A DNA stretch of 64,000 nucleotides from an uncultured Myxococcales bacterium (GCA_937949945.1 CALFEQ010000024.1:1-64000); one strand, 5' to 3'; shown: positions 52,995 to 61,830, counted from the first letter of the stretch. Program-made: numbers and translations. Notes: generated by a model from the letters alone, not told the origin.

Positions 52995-53927
52995 TCAGTC
53001 GGAACAGCAGCGGAAGCCGATGTCCGGCGCCCTCGTGTCGCGCCGGACGTTCTCGCGGTCGTAGCGACAGTCGTAAGCCGCGCCGGACTGGGCGAACGAG
53101 CCGCCCTTCAGCCAGCACCGATCGCTCTCGTGCCCGGGTGCGCCGGCCTCTTCCTCCGGGGGGGCGACGTCGGCCTCGCACGGACCGTCGTACCACTCCC
53201 AGACGTTCCCCACGAGATCGAACAGGCCCTTGTAGCCGCCTTCGCAGCCGGACGCCGAGCCCACGGGGATGGGCCCGCCCGCATCGAGCTCGGCGAGGTT
53301 GCAGCGCGTCGGATCGTGGACCGCGCCGTACGGATAACGCAGCCGCGCGTCGGCGGAGCAGGCGTTCATCCACTGGTGCGAGTGGAAGTCGGAGCTGCTC
53401 TCGATCGTGACGGGCCCGACCTTCTTGCCGTCCTCGAACCGCCCGCAGAGGTACTTGCCCGCCCAGGTGCAGTACGCGAGGGCGTCGCACCAATCGACGC
53501 CGACGACGGGCAGGTCGGCGCCCGCCTCCACCGGATCGGGCGCGAAGCTCTGGTTCCACGCGCACTCCGGCGGCTGCGACTCGATCGGAACGTTCGCTGC
53601 GAGAAACTCCTGGTACTGCGCGTTCGTGACCTCGGTGCTGTCGATGCAGAACGTGCTGCCGGGCTCGCCGATCCGCACGCCCGGAGGCAGCGGCTTGCCG
53701 GGACACGGCACGCCGCTGTCGTCGGATGGAAGGGCGCCCGAATCGCTGGGACGCGGTCGCTCGTCGAGCCCGGAGTCGGTGTTGCAGATGCCGCCTTTGC
53801 ACTCGCCGATGACGAGATCGTCGATGCCCGCCACCGTCGCGCATGCGACGAGCGCGCTCGCGACCGCGACGAACATGACGCGCCGCGCGGCGGTGCCGTG
53901 TCCGCGAGGCGGAGGCGCGTGTGCCAT
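52995..53927 (-). CDS. Sulfatase-modifying-factor-like lipoprotein (FGE fold)
   Basis: A 310-residue protein whose ATG overlaps the previous stop (TGATG). The signal peptide may have lipobox LVAC. A Cys/Asp linker of about 50 residues precedes an FGE-sulfatase domain with FCIDSTEVTNAQYQEFL, LPVVGVDWCDALAYCTWAGKYL, FDLVGNVWEWYDGP and WLKGGSFAQSGAAYDCRYD, ending with IGFRC. The catalytic cysteine pair of true formylglycine-generating enzymes is not clearly present, so it may be a non-sulfatase relative that binds or modifies surface targets. It is last in the kinase operon. Confidence 0.82.
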   Translation of the reverse strand: MAHAPPPRGHGTAARRVMFVAVASALVACATVAGIDDLVIGECKGGICNTDSGLDERPRPSDSGALPSDDSGVPCPGKPLPPGVRIGEPGSTFCIDSTEVTNAQYQEFLAANVPIESQPPECAWNQSFAPDPVEAGADLPVVGVDWCDALAYCTWAGKYLCGRFEDGKKVGPVTIESSSDFHSHQWMNACSADARLRYPYGAVHDPTRCNLAELDAGGPIPVGSASGCEGGYKGLFDLVGNVWEWYDGPCEADVAPPEEEAGAPGHESDRCWLKGGSFAQSGAAYDCRYDRENVRRDTRAPDIGFRCCSD

Positions 53928-54955
53928 CAGAACGTCCCTCCGAGTCCGGCAGGGCCGAGGAAGATCGCGGGGCGCCGTCCGGGGCCGAGGACGGAGACGC
54001 TCTCCTTCCCCTTCGCCGAGCCCTTCGGCAACGAGAAGCCGACGATGGCGGCGGTCAGGCCGACCGCCCCGGCGACGAAGCTGATCGTCGAGATCGTCGC
54101 CAGCGTGTTGGCGGTATCGAGGCCCTCCTTCGCCGAGGGCGCGCAGATCGAGTTCGCGCACTGCGGCGCGAGGTCGGACGCCTCCGAGAGCGTCATCACG
54201 CCGGTGATCGAGCCGACGGCGATGCCGACGCCGCCGAGACCGAGCCCCCCGAAGATCAGCGCGTCCGCGAGCGGCGTCCGCTGCCCGGGGCGCAGACTCG
54301 CGTCGTCGTTGCCGAAGCCCCGCACCTCGATCCGAGCCTCGCGCTTCGAGCCCTCCTCCTGCTTCTTCTTCTCCGGGAAGACGAGCTCGATCTCCTTCAC
54401 TTCCTTCTCGGCGATCTCGATCTCGCCGCGCGCTTCGAGGCCACCCTCGCCTTTCGCCACGACCACGCGCTTGCCCGGATTGACCGCGACCGGCTCGCCC
54501 ACGACCGACGCCGGGATCTCGACCTCGTCGATCATGACGCGCGTGGCCTTTCCGCCCTTCACCTTCACGCGCAGCATCGGGATGCGCCCCTTGAGCTGTG
54601 CGTCGATCTCCTTCGCCTGCTTGCGCGCGGTCTCGAACACCGGAGGCTCGTCGCTCTCGCGAGGCATTCGCACGACCTCGAGCACGGCGTCGCGCGCCTC
54701 GACGAGGTGCCCCGCCGCGAGATGCGCACGCGCGAGGGCAAGCCCCGTGGTCGGGACGTGCATGATGTCGTGCGCCTTCTGGAACGCCTCGATCGCGCGC
54801 GCGTAATCCTCTTCCTTCATGCGCGCCTTGCCCTCGTCCATGAAGCGCCGCGCAGTCTCACGCTCGGCGGGGCTGGCGGTGGGCGCAGCATGGGCAGCGC
54901 CGGTGACGGCGAGCAACGCGACGACGACGATCGAGCGAATCTTCCTAGAAGCCAT
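53927..54955 (-). CDS. TPR/PEGA-like exported protein
   Basis: A 342-residue protein with a signal peptide (VVVALLAVTGAAHA). A TPR-like helical region (about 30-125, RFMDEGKARMKEEDYARAIEAFQKA) precedes a beta-rich, PEGA-like region (about 125-205, IDEVEIPASVVGEPVAVNPGKRVVVAKGEGG). Two membrane helices in the C-terminal part (ALIFGGLGLGGVGIAVGSIT and ISTISFVAGAVGLTAAIVGF) follow. Such TPR-PEGA proteins commonly pair with bacterial Ser/Thr kinases in myxobacteria. It overlaps the kinase end by 11 bases. Confidence 0.78.
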   Translation of the reverse strand: MASRKIRSIVVVALLAVTGAAHAAPTASPAERETARRFMDEGKARMKEEDYARAIEAFQKAHDIMHVPTTGLALARAHLAAGHLVEARDAVLEVVRMPRESDEPPVFETARKQAKEIDAQLKGRIPMLRVKVKGGKATRVMIDEVEIPASVVGEPVAVNPGKRVVVAKGEGGLEARGEIEIAEKEVKEIELVFPEKKKQEEGSKREARIEVRGFGNDDASLRPGQRTPLADALIFGGLGLGGVGIAVGSITGVMTLSEASDLAPQCANSICAPSAKEGLDTANTLATISTISFVAGAVGLTAAIVGFSLPKGSAKGKESVSVLGPGRRPAIFLGPAGLGGTF

Positions 54956-56615
54956 ATTCGTCGTCGGGCTTGGGCCCGGCGGAGCGCTCCTTGCTCTTCG
55001 TGCTCTTCTTCACCACGACGGGCTTCGTCGTGGGCGCAGGCGCAGAGGGAGGAGCGGACCTAGCGACGGCGCCGGCGTCACTGACGCCGAGGATCTTCCC
55101 GTTCGCCACGCTCGAATCGGCGACGGCGGGCGCGTCCTGCCCGGCCGCCGGATCCGCCACCGGCGGCACGGCCTGACCCGCGGCGGGATCCGCGACCGGC
55201 GGCACGACCTGCCCCGTGGGCGTCGCGGGAGCCTCCGCCGACGCTGCCGGCGTCGCCGTCGGCTGCGCGGTCGCGGCCGAGGCCGGAGATCCGGTCGACG
55301 ACGGCTGCGAGATCACGACGCCGAGGACGACGCCGAGCACCGCGACGAGGCTGAGCACGCCGAGCGCTCCGACGAAGCGAGCCACGGAGAGCCTCGGCGA
55401 CGGCGGGGGCGGCACCTCCGAGATCGCGGCCCCCTGCATCGTGCGCAGCGACGGGCCCGTCGACGGGCCTTCACCAGGCGCGAGCGCCGCGACGTTGATG
55501 ACTTGCGTCCCGCGCGGCCCGGTCATCATCCCGACCGACCGCGGCTGCGAGCTCGGCGGAGCGAGCGGCGCGACGACGGTGTGCATGCTGCCACGTCGCT
55601 CCGGCGACTGCGCCGCCCGTACCGCGGCGTCGATCGCCTCCTTCCGGCGCAGGGTCCGCTCGCGCGAGAAATGGGCGAGGACGTTCGCGACGTCGTCCGA
55701 GGTCGCGACGTGCCCGATCGCGTACATCGCGTCCTCGAGGGCGTGGCGCATCTCGTCGGCGCTCTGGAAGCGATCTTCCGGATTGCGAGCGAGGGCACGA
55801 TCGACGAGCGCCCGCACCGGGAGGGGCACGGAGGGATGCAGCGGCTCGTACGGCGCGCCTGTCATCAGCTCGTGCAGCGCGAGGAGCTGGCGCCCGTCCT
55901 CGGTGTTCCGGACGGGCTCGCCGGAGAGCAGCTCGTAGAGCACCGCACCGACGGCGTAGACGTCCGCCCGTCGATCGATGCGCTCGCCGCGCGCCTGCTC
56001 CGGCGCCATGTACTCGATCTTTCCCTTCAGCGTGCCCGCGGTCGTCTCCTCGGTCCGCCGCTCGCGCGCCTTCGCCACGCCGAAGTCGATCAGCTTCACC
56101 GTCCCACGGACGGTGATGAGGATGTTCTGGGGAGAGACGTCACGGTGGACGACTTCGAGGTACCTGCCGTCCGGACCGCGCAGCTCGTGCACCGCATGGA
56201 GCCCCGCGCACGTGTCCGCCGCGATGCGCAAGGCGACGGCGAGCGGGAACGGCGCGCCGACGGAGCGAATGTCCCGATAGAGCTTGCGCAGCGACTCGCC
56301 GTCGACGAGCTCCATCACGTGATAGAGCACGCCGCGCTCCTCCCCGATCTCGAGCGTCCTCACGACGTTCTCGTGATCGACCTGCGCCGCGATCCTCGCC
56401 TCGTCGAGGAACATGTCGCAGAACTGCCGGTCGTTCTCGTACGTCGCGAGGATGGTCTTCAGCGCGACGAGCCGCTCGAACCCGTGCTTGCCGGTGATGC
56501 GCGCGAGCCAGACCGTGCCCATTCCACCCTGCGCGAGCACGCAGAGCAGCTCGTACCGATCGAGGCGATCCCCAGGCGCGAGCGCAGTCGTGGGGGGAGG
56601 TACGAAGCTCCCCAT
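54945..56615 (-). CDS. Membrane Ser/Thr protein kinase
   Basis: A 556-residue Hanks-type kinase. The kinase domain (about 20-285) has the Gly loop VLAQGGMGTVWLA, the ATP Lys in LVALKTILA, the catalytic loop VVHRDVSPQNILI, LIDFGVAKA and the APE motif YMAPEQARG; all key residues are intact. A Pro/Ser linker precedes one membrane helix (about 405-430, VGALGVLSLVAVLGVVLGVVI). The extracytoplasmic tail is Ala/Pro-rich with two 12-residue VPPVADPAAGQ-type repeats and a basic C-terminus. It is first in an operon with the TPR/PEGA and FGE-like genes. Confidence 0.94.
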   Translation of the reverse strand: MGSFVPPPTTALAPGDRLDRYELLCVLAQGGMGTVWLARITGKHGFERLVALKTILATYENDRQFCDMFLDEARIAAQVDHENVVRTLEIGEERGVLYHVMELVDGESLRKLYRDIRSVGAPFPLAVALRIAADTCAGLHAVHELRGPDGRYLEVVHRDVSPQNILITVRGTVKLIDFGVAKARERRTEETTAGTLKGKIEYMAPEQARGERIDRRADVYAVGAVLYELLSGEPVRNTEDGRQLLALHELMTGAPYEPLHPSVPLPVRALVDRALARNPEDRFQSADEMRHALEDAMYAIGHVATSDDVANVLAHFSRERTLRRKEAIDAAVRAAQSPERRGSMHTVVAPLAPPSSQPRSVGMMTGPRGTQVINVAALAPGEGPSTGPSLRTMQGAAISEVPPPPSPRLSVARFVGALGVLSLVAVLGVVLGVVISQPSSTGSPASAATAQPTATPAASAEAPATPTGQVVPPVADPAAGQAVPPVADPAAGQDAPAVADSSVANGKILGVSDAGAVARSAPPSAPAPTTKPVVVKKSTKSKERSAGPKPDDEYGF

Positions 56616-56686
56616 GCAAGCAAGGATCGCTTACGGGCTGGTTCAGATCAAGGTTGGCAGGTCTGCGTACACGGGCGCCTGTCGGT

Positions 56687-56709
56687 AGTCCTCAGTCCTC
56701 AGTCCTCAG
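56687..56709. repeat. Left heptamer tract (AGTCCTC x3)
   Basis: Three perfect AGTCCTC units plus AG. In reverse complement the unit core CTGAGGACTGAGG is shared with the right tract at 56907-56938, so the two form long-range inverted arms. Confidence 0.8.
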
Positions 56710-56906
56710 CGGGTGCATCCTGCAACGGACTACATGCGGTAACGGCCGGCGCGCAGCGGCCAGGCCGAGACACATCGATTGCCCGCGCCTCCTGCTCCTC
56801 TTCCCCAGCTCTCGAGAGATGGCGTGGGTCTCGATCACGTGATTGGGAGCCATGCGCGAGCACGTAGCAGGCGCGCCGACAGCCCTCAGGAGGACAGGGC
56901 GAAAAG

Positions 56907-56938
56907 CTGAGGACTGAGGTCTGAGGACTGAGGTCTGA
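56907..56938. repeat. Right heptamer tract (CTGAGGA/T alternating x4)
   Basis: Four units (ctgagga, ctgaggt, ctgagga, ctgaggt) plus ctga end exactly at the stop codon of the membrane protein gene that lies on the minus strand. The tract is the inverted counterpart of the one at 56687. Confidence 0.8.
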
Positions 56939-57607
56939 CTACACCGGCACCGGTGCCGGTGGTGTCATGAACGCCCTCTCCTCCTCCACGCACACGACGA
57001 GGCGCCGATAAACCATCGCGAGCGCGTACGCGCTGACGGGCAGCGTGATGAAGAGGCCCAGGCCGAAGAACGTCCCGCCGGCGAGGTTGAGCAGGGAGAG
57101 GACGACGAACAAGAAGAAGATCTTCCAGCGCGCGCCCCGTGACAGCGTGGAGCTCTCGGCGAAGGCGCCGAGCACGTCGGCGCGGCGATCGGCGACGAGG
57201 AACGGCACGAAGGCGTAGCGGACGGCGAGGTAGAGCCCGGGGACGATCAACACGACGAGCCCGAGCGTGACGATCACCATGTAGAGGAGCGCCGCGGCGA
57301 CGAACACGACGAACGTCTTGAGGTCGCCCAGGACCTCCGCCGCGCGCGGCTTGTGCCCGTCGTGCAGCGTGAGCGCGAGACGGATCCACACGTACGACCA
57401 GAAGATCTGGACGAGCTGTGCGAGAAGGCCAAACGAGAGCACGAGCACGACGAGCTCGCGTCGCTGCGCGCCGCGCGTGAGCTCGTTCGCGATCAGGGTG
57501 GTGCCGAGCGTCCCGGCCGCGACGACCAGCGACGGTCCGACGTTGCGCTTGAACGTCTCCCATCCGTGGGCGATCGCATCGACGATCGAGAAGCTCCGAT
57601 GCGCCAT
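56939..57607 (-). CDS. Polytopic membrane protein of unknown function
   Basis: A 222-residue protein from ATG 57607. It starts FSIVDAIAHGWETFKRNVG and then has about five helices, including VVLVLSFGLLAQLVQIFWSY, FVVFVAAALLYMVIVTLGLV and IFFLFVVLSLLNLAGGTFFG. The segment YLAVRYAFVPFLVADRRADVLGAFAESS resembles the DUF975/glycerophosphodiester-phosphodiesterase membrane-domain type of small bacterial integral proteins. No catalytic residues are evident. It lies between the kinase operon and a glycosyltransferase on the same strand. Confidence 0.7.
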   Translation of the reverse strand: MAHRSFSIVDAIAHGWETFKRNVGPSLVVAAGTLGTTLIANELTRGAQRRELVVLVLSFGLLAQLVQIFWSYVWIRLALTLHDGHKPRAAEVLGDLKTFVVFVAAALLYMVIVTLGLVVLIVPGLYLAVRYAFVPFLVADRRADVLGAFAESSTLSRGARWKIFFLFVVLSLLNLAGGTFFGLGLFITLPVSAYALAMVYRRLVVCVEEERAFMTPPAPVPV

Positions 57608-57684
57608 GCCGGGAGCGGGTGCAAGAAGCCCGCCCCTGGCGGTCGAGCCCGCGTCCGAGCGGGCCGAGCTCGCAGCGCGGAGCG

Positions 57685-59196
57685 TCAGCTCGCGATCTGC
57701 GGATGCAGCTCGGCCTTCGTCCTCATGTTCTGGCCGGGACGCAGGTGGCCGACGAGGTAGACGCCCCCGTTGATCGCGGCCCACGAGCGGAAGTGCTCGA
57801 ACGTCGCGAGCCACTGGAGCACACGCGGGCCCTCGGCGGCGGCGCCGATGCGGCAGGCGGCGGCGTGCTCCTGCGCGTGCCGGAACGCGTCCGCGATGCG
57901 CGCCGCGACCGCGGCCGGGGAGCTGCGCTCGCGGGCGATCTTCGAGGCGGCCTTGCCGAGACGCGCGCGCTCCTGCGGATCGGCGAGCAGATCGAGGATC
58001 GCCCGACCGAACGCGGCGTCGGCCTCGCGCTCTTCGCGCCGGCCCTTGCCGGGCGAGAGGAGGACGCCGTTGACGCCGCCCTTGATCTGCGAGGAGACGC
58101 CCATCCCGTCCGCGAAGGCCACCGTCGGCGTTCCGCACCAGAGCGCCTCGCCGAGGACGTTGCCGTAGGTCTCGCTGAGCGACGCGTGCACGAACAGGTC
58201 GGCGTACGCGTACCAGTCCGGCATGTCGACGAACGACACCTCGCCGGGGAAGAACACGCGATGCGCCACGCCCTCCTCGCGCGCGACGCGCTTGTAGTAG
58301 TCGGTGTCGGGGCCCTCGCCGAGCATCGTCAGCGTCGCGTCGCGATCGACCGGCGCGACGTGGCGCGCGAAGATGCGGATGATCCGGTCCTGGCTCTTCT
58401 CACGCGTGTGGCGTCCCGCGCAGAGCAGGCGCGCGCCTCGCCACGCGGCGCCTTCGAGGTGCGTGTACGGATCGTCGCCGAGCGGACGATCGAAGATCTC
58501 GGGCTGCACCGCGCGCGGGATCACGTGGATCGGGCACGTCACGCCGCGCTCGCGCCAGTACGAGCGAAGCCCCTCCGAGAGGACCACGAGGCCGTCGGAG
58601 TTGTTGTAGATGTTCGCGAAGTGGTTCTCGCACGGCCTCTTGAGCGCGAGCTCGAGGCCCGTGTTCACCCATCCGAGCTTCTTGAGGCTCTCCGGCAGGA
58701 GCACGTCGTACGCCGCCGAGAGATGGGTCGTGTTCACGCAGATGAGCGGAATCCCGCGCATCTTGCGCAGCCACACGCCGAAGTGCAGCGACAGGTTCGT
58801 GGCCTGCGCGAAGAGGATGTCGAAGTTCCAGCGGCTCGGGTCGTAGACCCACCGCTCCGTCGGCAGCGGAAGGTGAAGCCCCGGGTACGTCTTGAGCGGG
58901 ACGCTCGGAAGCTCGATGGTGCCGGGCGCGAGGTCCTCCGGCCGGGCGTCGGGGTCACGCGGGCCGATCAGTGTGACTTCGTGACCACACCGACGCAATT
59001 CTTGGTACAGGAACCGTGTCTGGAACGCTGCACCGTTCGCGTACGGGATTCGCGTGAAATCACTGAGGATGCCAACCCGCAGCGGGCGCCCGTGCCGCGC
59101 CGAGAGCGATGCGAACGGCGATTCGCTCGTCTCGTTGGCGGCGACGGAAGCTCGTGAAAACGCCGACCTGGGCCTCGGGGCTCGCTGCGTAAGCAC
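57685..59196 (-). CDS. GT4 family glycosyltransferase
   Basis: A 503-residue protein from a proposed GTG at 59196. A longer frame to 59292 would overlap the start of the divergent glycosyltransferase and is less likely. The GT-B fold is plain: RVGILSDFTRIPYANGAAFQ near the N-terminus, VNTTHLSAAYDVLLP, then the C-terminal domain with LLCAGRHTREKSQDRIIRIF, TLTMLGEGPDTDYYKRVA, ADLFVHASLSETYGNVLGEA and TPTVAFADGMG. The Glu-x7-Glu motif (SETYGNVLGEA) typical of GT4 enzymes is present. It probably builds LPS, exopolysaccharide or a glycolipid. The sugar is unknown. Confidence 0.88.
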   Translation of the reverse strand: MLTQRAPRPRSAFSRASVAANETSESPFASLSARHGRPLRVGILSDFTRIPYANGAAFQTRFLYQELRRCGHEVTLIGPRDPDARPEDLAPGTIELPSVPLKTYPGLHLPLPTERWVYDPSRWNFDILFAQATNLSLHFGVWLRKMRGIPLICVNTTHLSAAYDVLLPESLKKLGWVNTGLELALKRPCENHFANIYNNSDGLVVLSEGLRSYWRERGVTCPIHVIPRAVQPEIFDRPLGDDPYTHLEGAAWRGARLLCAGRHTREKSQDRIIRIFARHVAPVDRDATLTMLGEGPDTDYYKRVAREEGVAHRVFFPGEVSFVDMPDWYAYADLFVHASLSETYGNVLGEALWCGTPTVAFADGMGVSSQIKGGVNGVLLSPGKGRREEREADAAFGRAILDLLADPQERARLGKAASKIARERSSPAAVAARIADAFRHAQEHAAACRIGAAAEGPRVLQWLATFEHFRSWAAINGGVYLVGHLRPGQNMRTKAELHPQIAS

Positions 59197-59223
59197 CTGC
59201 GCGGCGGCGGACTGGCCGGCAGG

Positions 59224-60522
59224 GTGATCGCGGTGAAGGTCGTCGACGTTACGGAATTCTATTCCGAAAGGGGTGGCGGGGTTCGAAGCCATCTGGCTCT
59301 CAAAGGTCACGTTCTGTGCCAGCTCGGTCACGAGCACGTCGTCGTCGCCCCCGGCGCAGTCGACGACCTCGACGGCGGGGCGGCCGTCGGGGCGGAGCAA
59401 GAAGCTGGCGGGCGCCGTCTAGCACGGTCGGGAGCGGCAGCAAGCGACGGATGCGCGAGGGTCGTCCGGATCCGCGGCCCTGCCTCCCCCTACGACCCGA
59501 GCTATCACTTGTTGCTCAATACACGCAAAATTCGAGAGGTCGTGGCGCGCGAGCGTCCCGACGTCCTCGAAATCCACTCGCCGTACATGGCGGCGCTCGG
59601 GGCCCTGCTCTGTCCGTCGGCGACGTTCGGGGTCCGCACGTTCCAGTGGCACTCCGACTTCATCGACACGTACGGCGGCGTCCTCGAAGACAAGGTCCCG
59701 TTCCTCCCCTCGCCCTTCGTTCGCTCCGCGACCGCGCCGCTCTGGGCCCTCGTGCGCGCCATCGCCCGGCGCTGCGATGCCACGCTCGTCGCGTCGGCCT
59801 GGCAGGTCGGCAAGCTCGTCGCCCACGGCGTCCCGAACGTCGTGCATCGTCCGTTCGGCATCGAGCGCGACGTGTTCAAGCCCGAGGCGCGGTCGACCGA
59901 AGCACGACGCGAGCTCCTGGCGCTCGCCGGACGCGATCCCGCGAGCCGCACCGCCGTGCTCGTGGGCGTCGGGCGCTTCGCGATCGAAAAGCGCTGGGAC
60001 GTCGTGATCGACGCCTTCTTGCGCGTCCGCGCGCGCGGTCGTGACGCGATCCTCGTCTTGTTCGGCGACGGGCCCGAGCGCGATCGCATGCGCGCACGCG
60101 TCGCGAACGGGGAAGACGGCGCGTTCGCCGCCGACGTCGTCTTCGCCGGCTTCACGAAGGACCGCGCCGCGCTCGCGCGGAGCCTCGCGAGCGCCGACGC
60201 GCTCGTGCACGCGTGCCCGTTCGAGACCTTCGGCCTCTCGATCGCCGAGGCGCTGAGCTGCGGTCTGCCGGCGGTCGTCCCCGACGACGGCGGCGCCGCC
60301 GAGATGCACGACCCGTCGAGCGGCGAACGGTATCCGGCCGGCGACGCGCGAGCATGCGCCGACGCCGTCGAGCGGCTCCTCGATCGCGTCGCGCGCGACG
60401 GCGACGCTCTCCGCACGGCCGCGGTCCGCACCGCCTCGCGGCTTCCTTCCGTGCGCCAGCAGTTCGAGGAACAGATTGCACTCTACACGGAGTTGCTCGA
60501 GCGTCGGCGGCGCGCCGCGTGA
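59224..60522 (+). CDS. GT4 family glycosyltransferase
   Basis: A 432-residue protein from GTG 59224, with a second GTG at 59233. The N-terminal domain begins VVDVTEFYSERGGGVRSHL, typical of GT4 enzymes. Further motifs are HSPYMAALGALL, TFQWHSDFIDTYGGV, RPFGIERDVFKPEAR, VGVGRFAIEKRWDVVIDAF, LFGDGPERDRM, CPFETFGLSIAEAL and VVPDDGGAAEM. It may act with the divergent glycosyltransferase in one glycan pathway. The two starts are under 30 bases apart, so their promoters must overlap. Confidence 0.87.
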   Translation: MIAVKVVDVTEFYSERGGGVRSHLALKGHVLCQLGHEHVVVAPGAVDDLDGGAAVGAEQEAGGRRLARSGAAASDGCARVVRIRGPASPYDPSYHLLLNTRKIREVVARERPDVLEIHSPYMAALGALLCPSATFGVRTFQWHSDFIDTYGGVLEDKVPFLPSPFVRSATAPLWALVRAIARRCDATLVASAWQVGKLVAHGVPNVVHRPFGIERDVFKPEARSTEARRELLALAGRDPASRTAVLVGVGRFAIEKRWDVVIDAFLRVRARGRDAILVLFGDGPERDRMRARVANGEDGAFAADVVFAGFTKDRAALARSLASADALVHACPFETFGLSIAEALSCGLPAVVPDDGGAAEMHDPSSGERYPAGDARACADAVERLLDRVARDGDALRTAAVRTASRLPSVRQQFEEQIALYTELLERRRRAA

Positions 60523-60766
60523 CGGACCGCGCCCTCTTACGTGCACTCTACAGGTTCATGCGAACGGCTCTTCCGCGGGCCGATCCGGGCCGCTCCGAAG
60601 GCCTTCTCGAGCCCGTCCGCAGCGCCTCTCGACGGCGAACCCTGCGAAAACCAAGGAACTTGTCAGGGTGTGATTTCCAGCAACGCCCCACGACACGAAG
60701 ATCATGTGCGAGCGATTTCGGCCCGGAAGGTTGCCGAGTGCCGCTTCCCACGCGACAGTACGACCC

Positions 60767-61468
60767 ATGAAGAAATCTCTTGTCCTGGGTAGCACGCTTG
60801 GCCTCCTTCTCTTGGCAGGCACGGCGAGCGCCGAAATCGTCAAGTACAAGGCGACACTGAACGGCCAGCAGCAGGTGCCTGCCGTCGAAACGGCGGCCAA
60901 GGGCGAGGCCGTGATCGAGTTCGACACCGAGACGAAGCGCTTCTCCGGCACCCTGACCTGGGAGGGTGTGACGCCGACGGCGGCTCACATCCACGAGGGG
61001 GCCTGCGGAGAGAACAACCCCGATCCGACGTTCGACCTCAGCACGGGAGAGGAGGGCGAGGAGCTGACCTCTCCGCACGAGTTCGAGACCATCCTCGAGG
61101 ACAGCGAGGTCGCGCTGCTCGAGGCCGGCAAGTACTACATCAACATCCACAGCGAGGCGCACCCGGGCGGCGAGATCCGCGGCCAGATCCTCCGCGAGGA
61201 CGGCGAGGAGAAGTGCCCGCCGGAGAACGGCGGCGGCGGCGATGCCGGCGGCGGCGGTAACGGCGACGGCAGCGGCGGCGGCAACGGCGACGGCAGCGGC
61301 GGCGGCGACGGCGGCGCGAGCTCGTCGAGCGGCGGCTCGACGCCCGCCTCGACCGACGACGGCGGCTGCTCGACGACGGCTTCCGCGCCCGGCAACGGCC
61401 TCGCGATCGCCCTCGGCCTCGGCGCGGTCCTCGCGGCGATGAAGCGCGGTCGTCGTCGCAAGCACTGA
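60767..61468 (+). CDS. CHRD domain protein with MYXO-CTERM-like anchor
   Basis: A 233-residue secreted protein. The signal peptide (KKSLVLGSTLGLLLLAGTASA) leads to a CHRD domain at about 25-150, with YKATLNGQQQVPAVETAAKG, AHIHEGACGENNP and YYINIHSEAHPGGEIRGQI. A Gly/Asp linker of GGGNGDGSG repeats follows, then DDGGCSTTASAPGNG, a hydrophobic helix and a basic end (MKRGRRRKH). This Cys-helix-basic end matches the MYXO-CTERM sorting signal of myxobacteria, so surface anchoring is likely. The function of CHRD domains in bacteria is not established. Confidence 0.87.
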   Translation: MKKSLVLGSTLGLLLLAGTASAEIVKYKATLNGQQQVPAVETAAKGEAVIEFDTETKRFSGTLTWEGVTPTAAHIHEGACGENNPDPTFDLSTGEEGEELTSPHEFETILEDSEVALLEAGKYYINIHSEAHPGGEIRGQILREDGEEKCPPENGGGGDAGGGGNGDGSGGGNGDGSGGGDGGASSSSGGSTPASTDDGGCSTTASAPGNGLAIALGLGAVLAAMKRGRRRKH

Positions 61469-61566
61469 GAGCGCGCGCAAGAACCACGAACGACCCACGC
61501 TCGGCGCCGCACGCGATCCACACGCGCGCGGCGCCGTGCTTTTGTTCCGAGGGATCCCGAACGGAG

Positions 61567-61830
61567 ATGAAGAGACTGCTCGTCACCGAGGAGGCCTTCG
61601 TCGCGCGCGGACGCGGCGTGCTGCTCGCGCCGCGGTTCACCGCGGAGGAGCAGCCGAGAGGCACGTTCGACGTCGTCCTCCGCTTCCCGGACGGCAGCGA
61701 GCGCACGGTCCGCGCAGAGCTCGAGGTCTCGCACGTGCGCGGACCGCTCCCGCCCTGGGCGATGATCCGCCTGCCCGACCTCGCGCCCGACGACGTGCCG
61801 CCCGGCACCGAGGTGTGGACCGCCGATTGA
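61567..61830 (+). CDS. Small hypothetical protein
   Basis: An 87-residue protein with an ACGGAG element right before the ATG. It starts MKRLLVTEEAFVARGRGVLLAPRF and has beta-strand-like segments (GTFDVVLRFPDGSERTVRAEL, WAMIRLPDLAPDDVPPGTEV). The arrangement recalls a beta-barrel like the small domains related to EF-Tu domain 3, but I would not assign it. Codon use matches the surroundings. Function is unknown. Confidence 0.55.
   Translation: MKRLLVTEEAFVARGRGVLLAPRFTAEEQPRGTFDVVLRFPDGSERTVRAELEVSHVRGPLPPWAMIRLPDLAPDDVPPGTEVWTAD

Larger units (their letters stand above)
56616..56938. other. 323-base gap holding inverted heptamer tracts
   Basis: No convincing gene is seen between the membrane protein stop and the kinase start. 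The gap holds two heptamer-repeat tracts in inverted orientation (listed separately) that bracket about 200 bases. Short open frames here have no ribosome binding site or recognisable product. The kinase promoter should lie at the 5' side, near 56620-56690, but I could not assign it. Confidence 0.6.

Noticed and set aside
49406..53410. A continuous plus-strand frame across thiC and the cyclase
   Set aside because: It reads opposite to thiC and out of frame of the cyclase; the composition is that of a shadow frame and known motifs lie in the other frames.
60729..60745. Sigma-54 promoter before the CHRD gene (GG...GC pattern)
   Set aside because: The spacing between GG and GC is one base too long for the -24/-12 rule.
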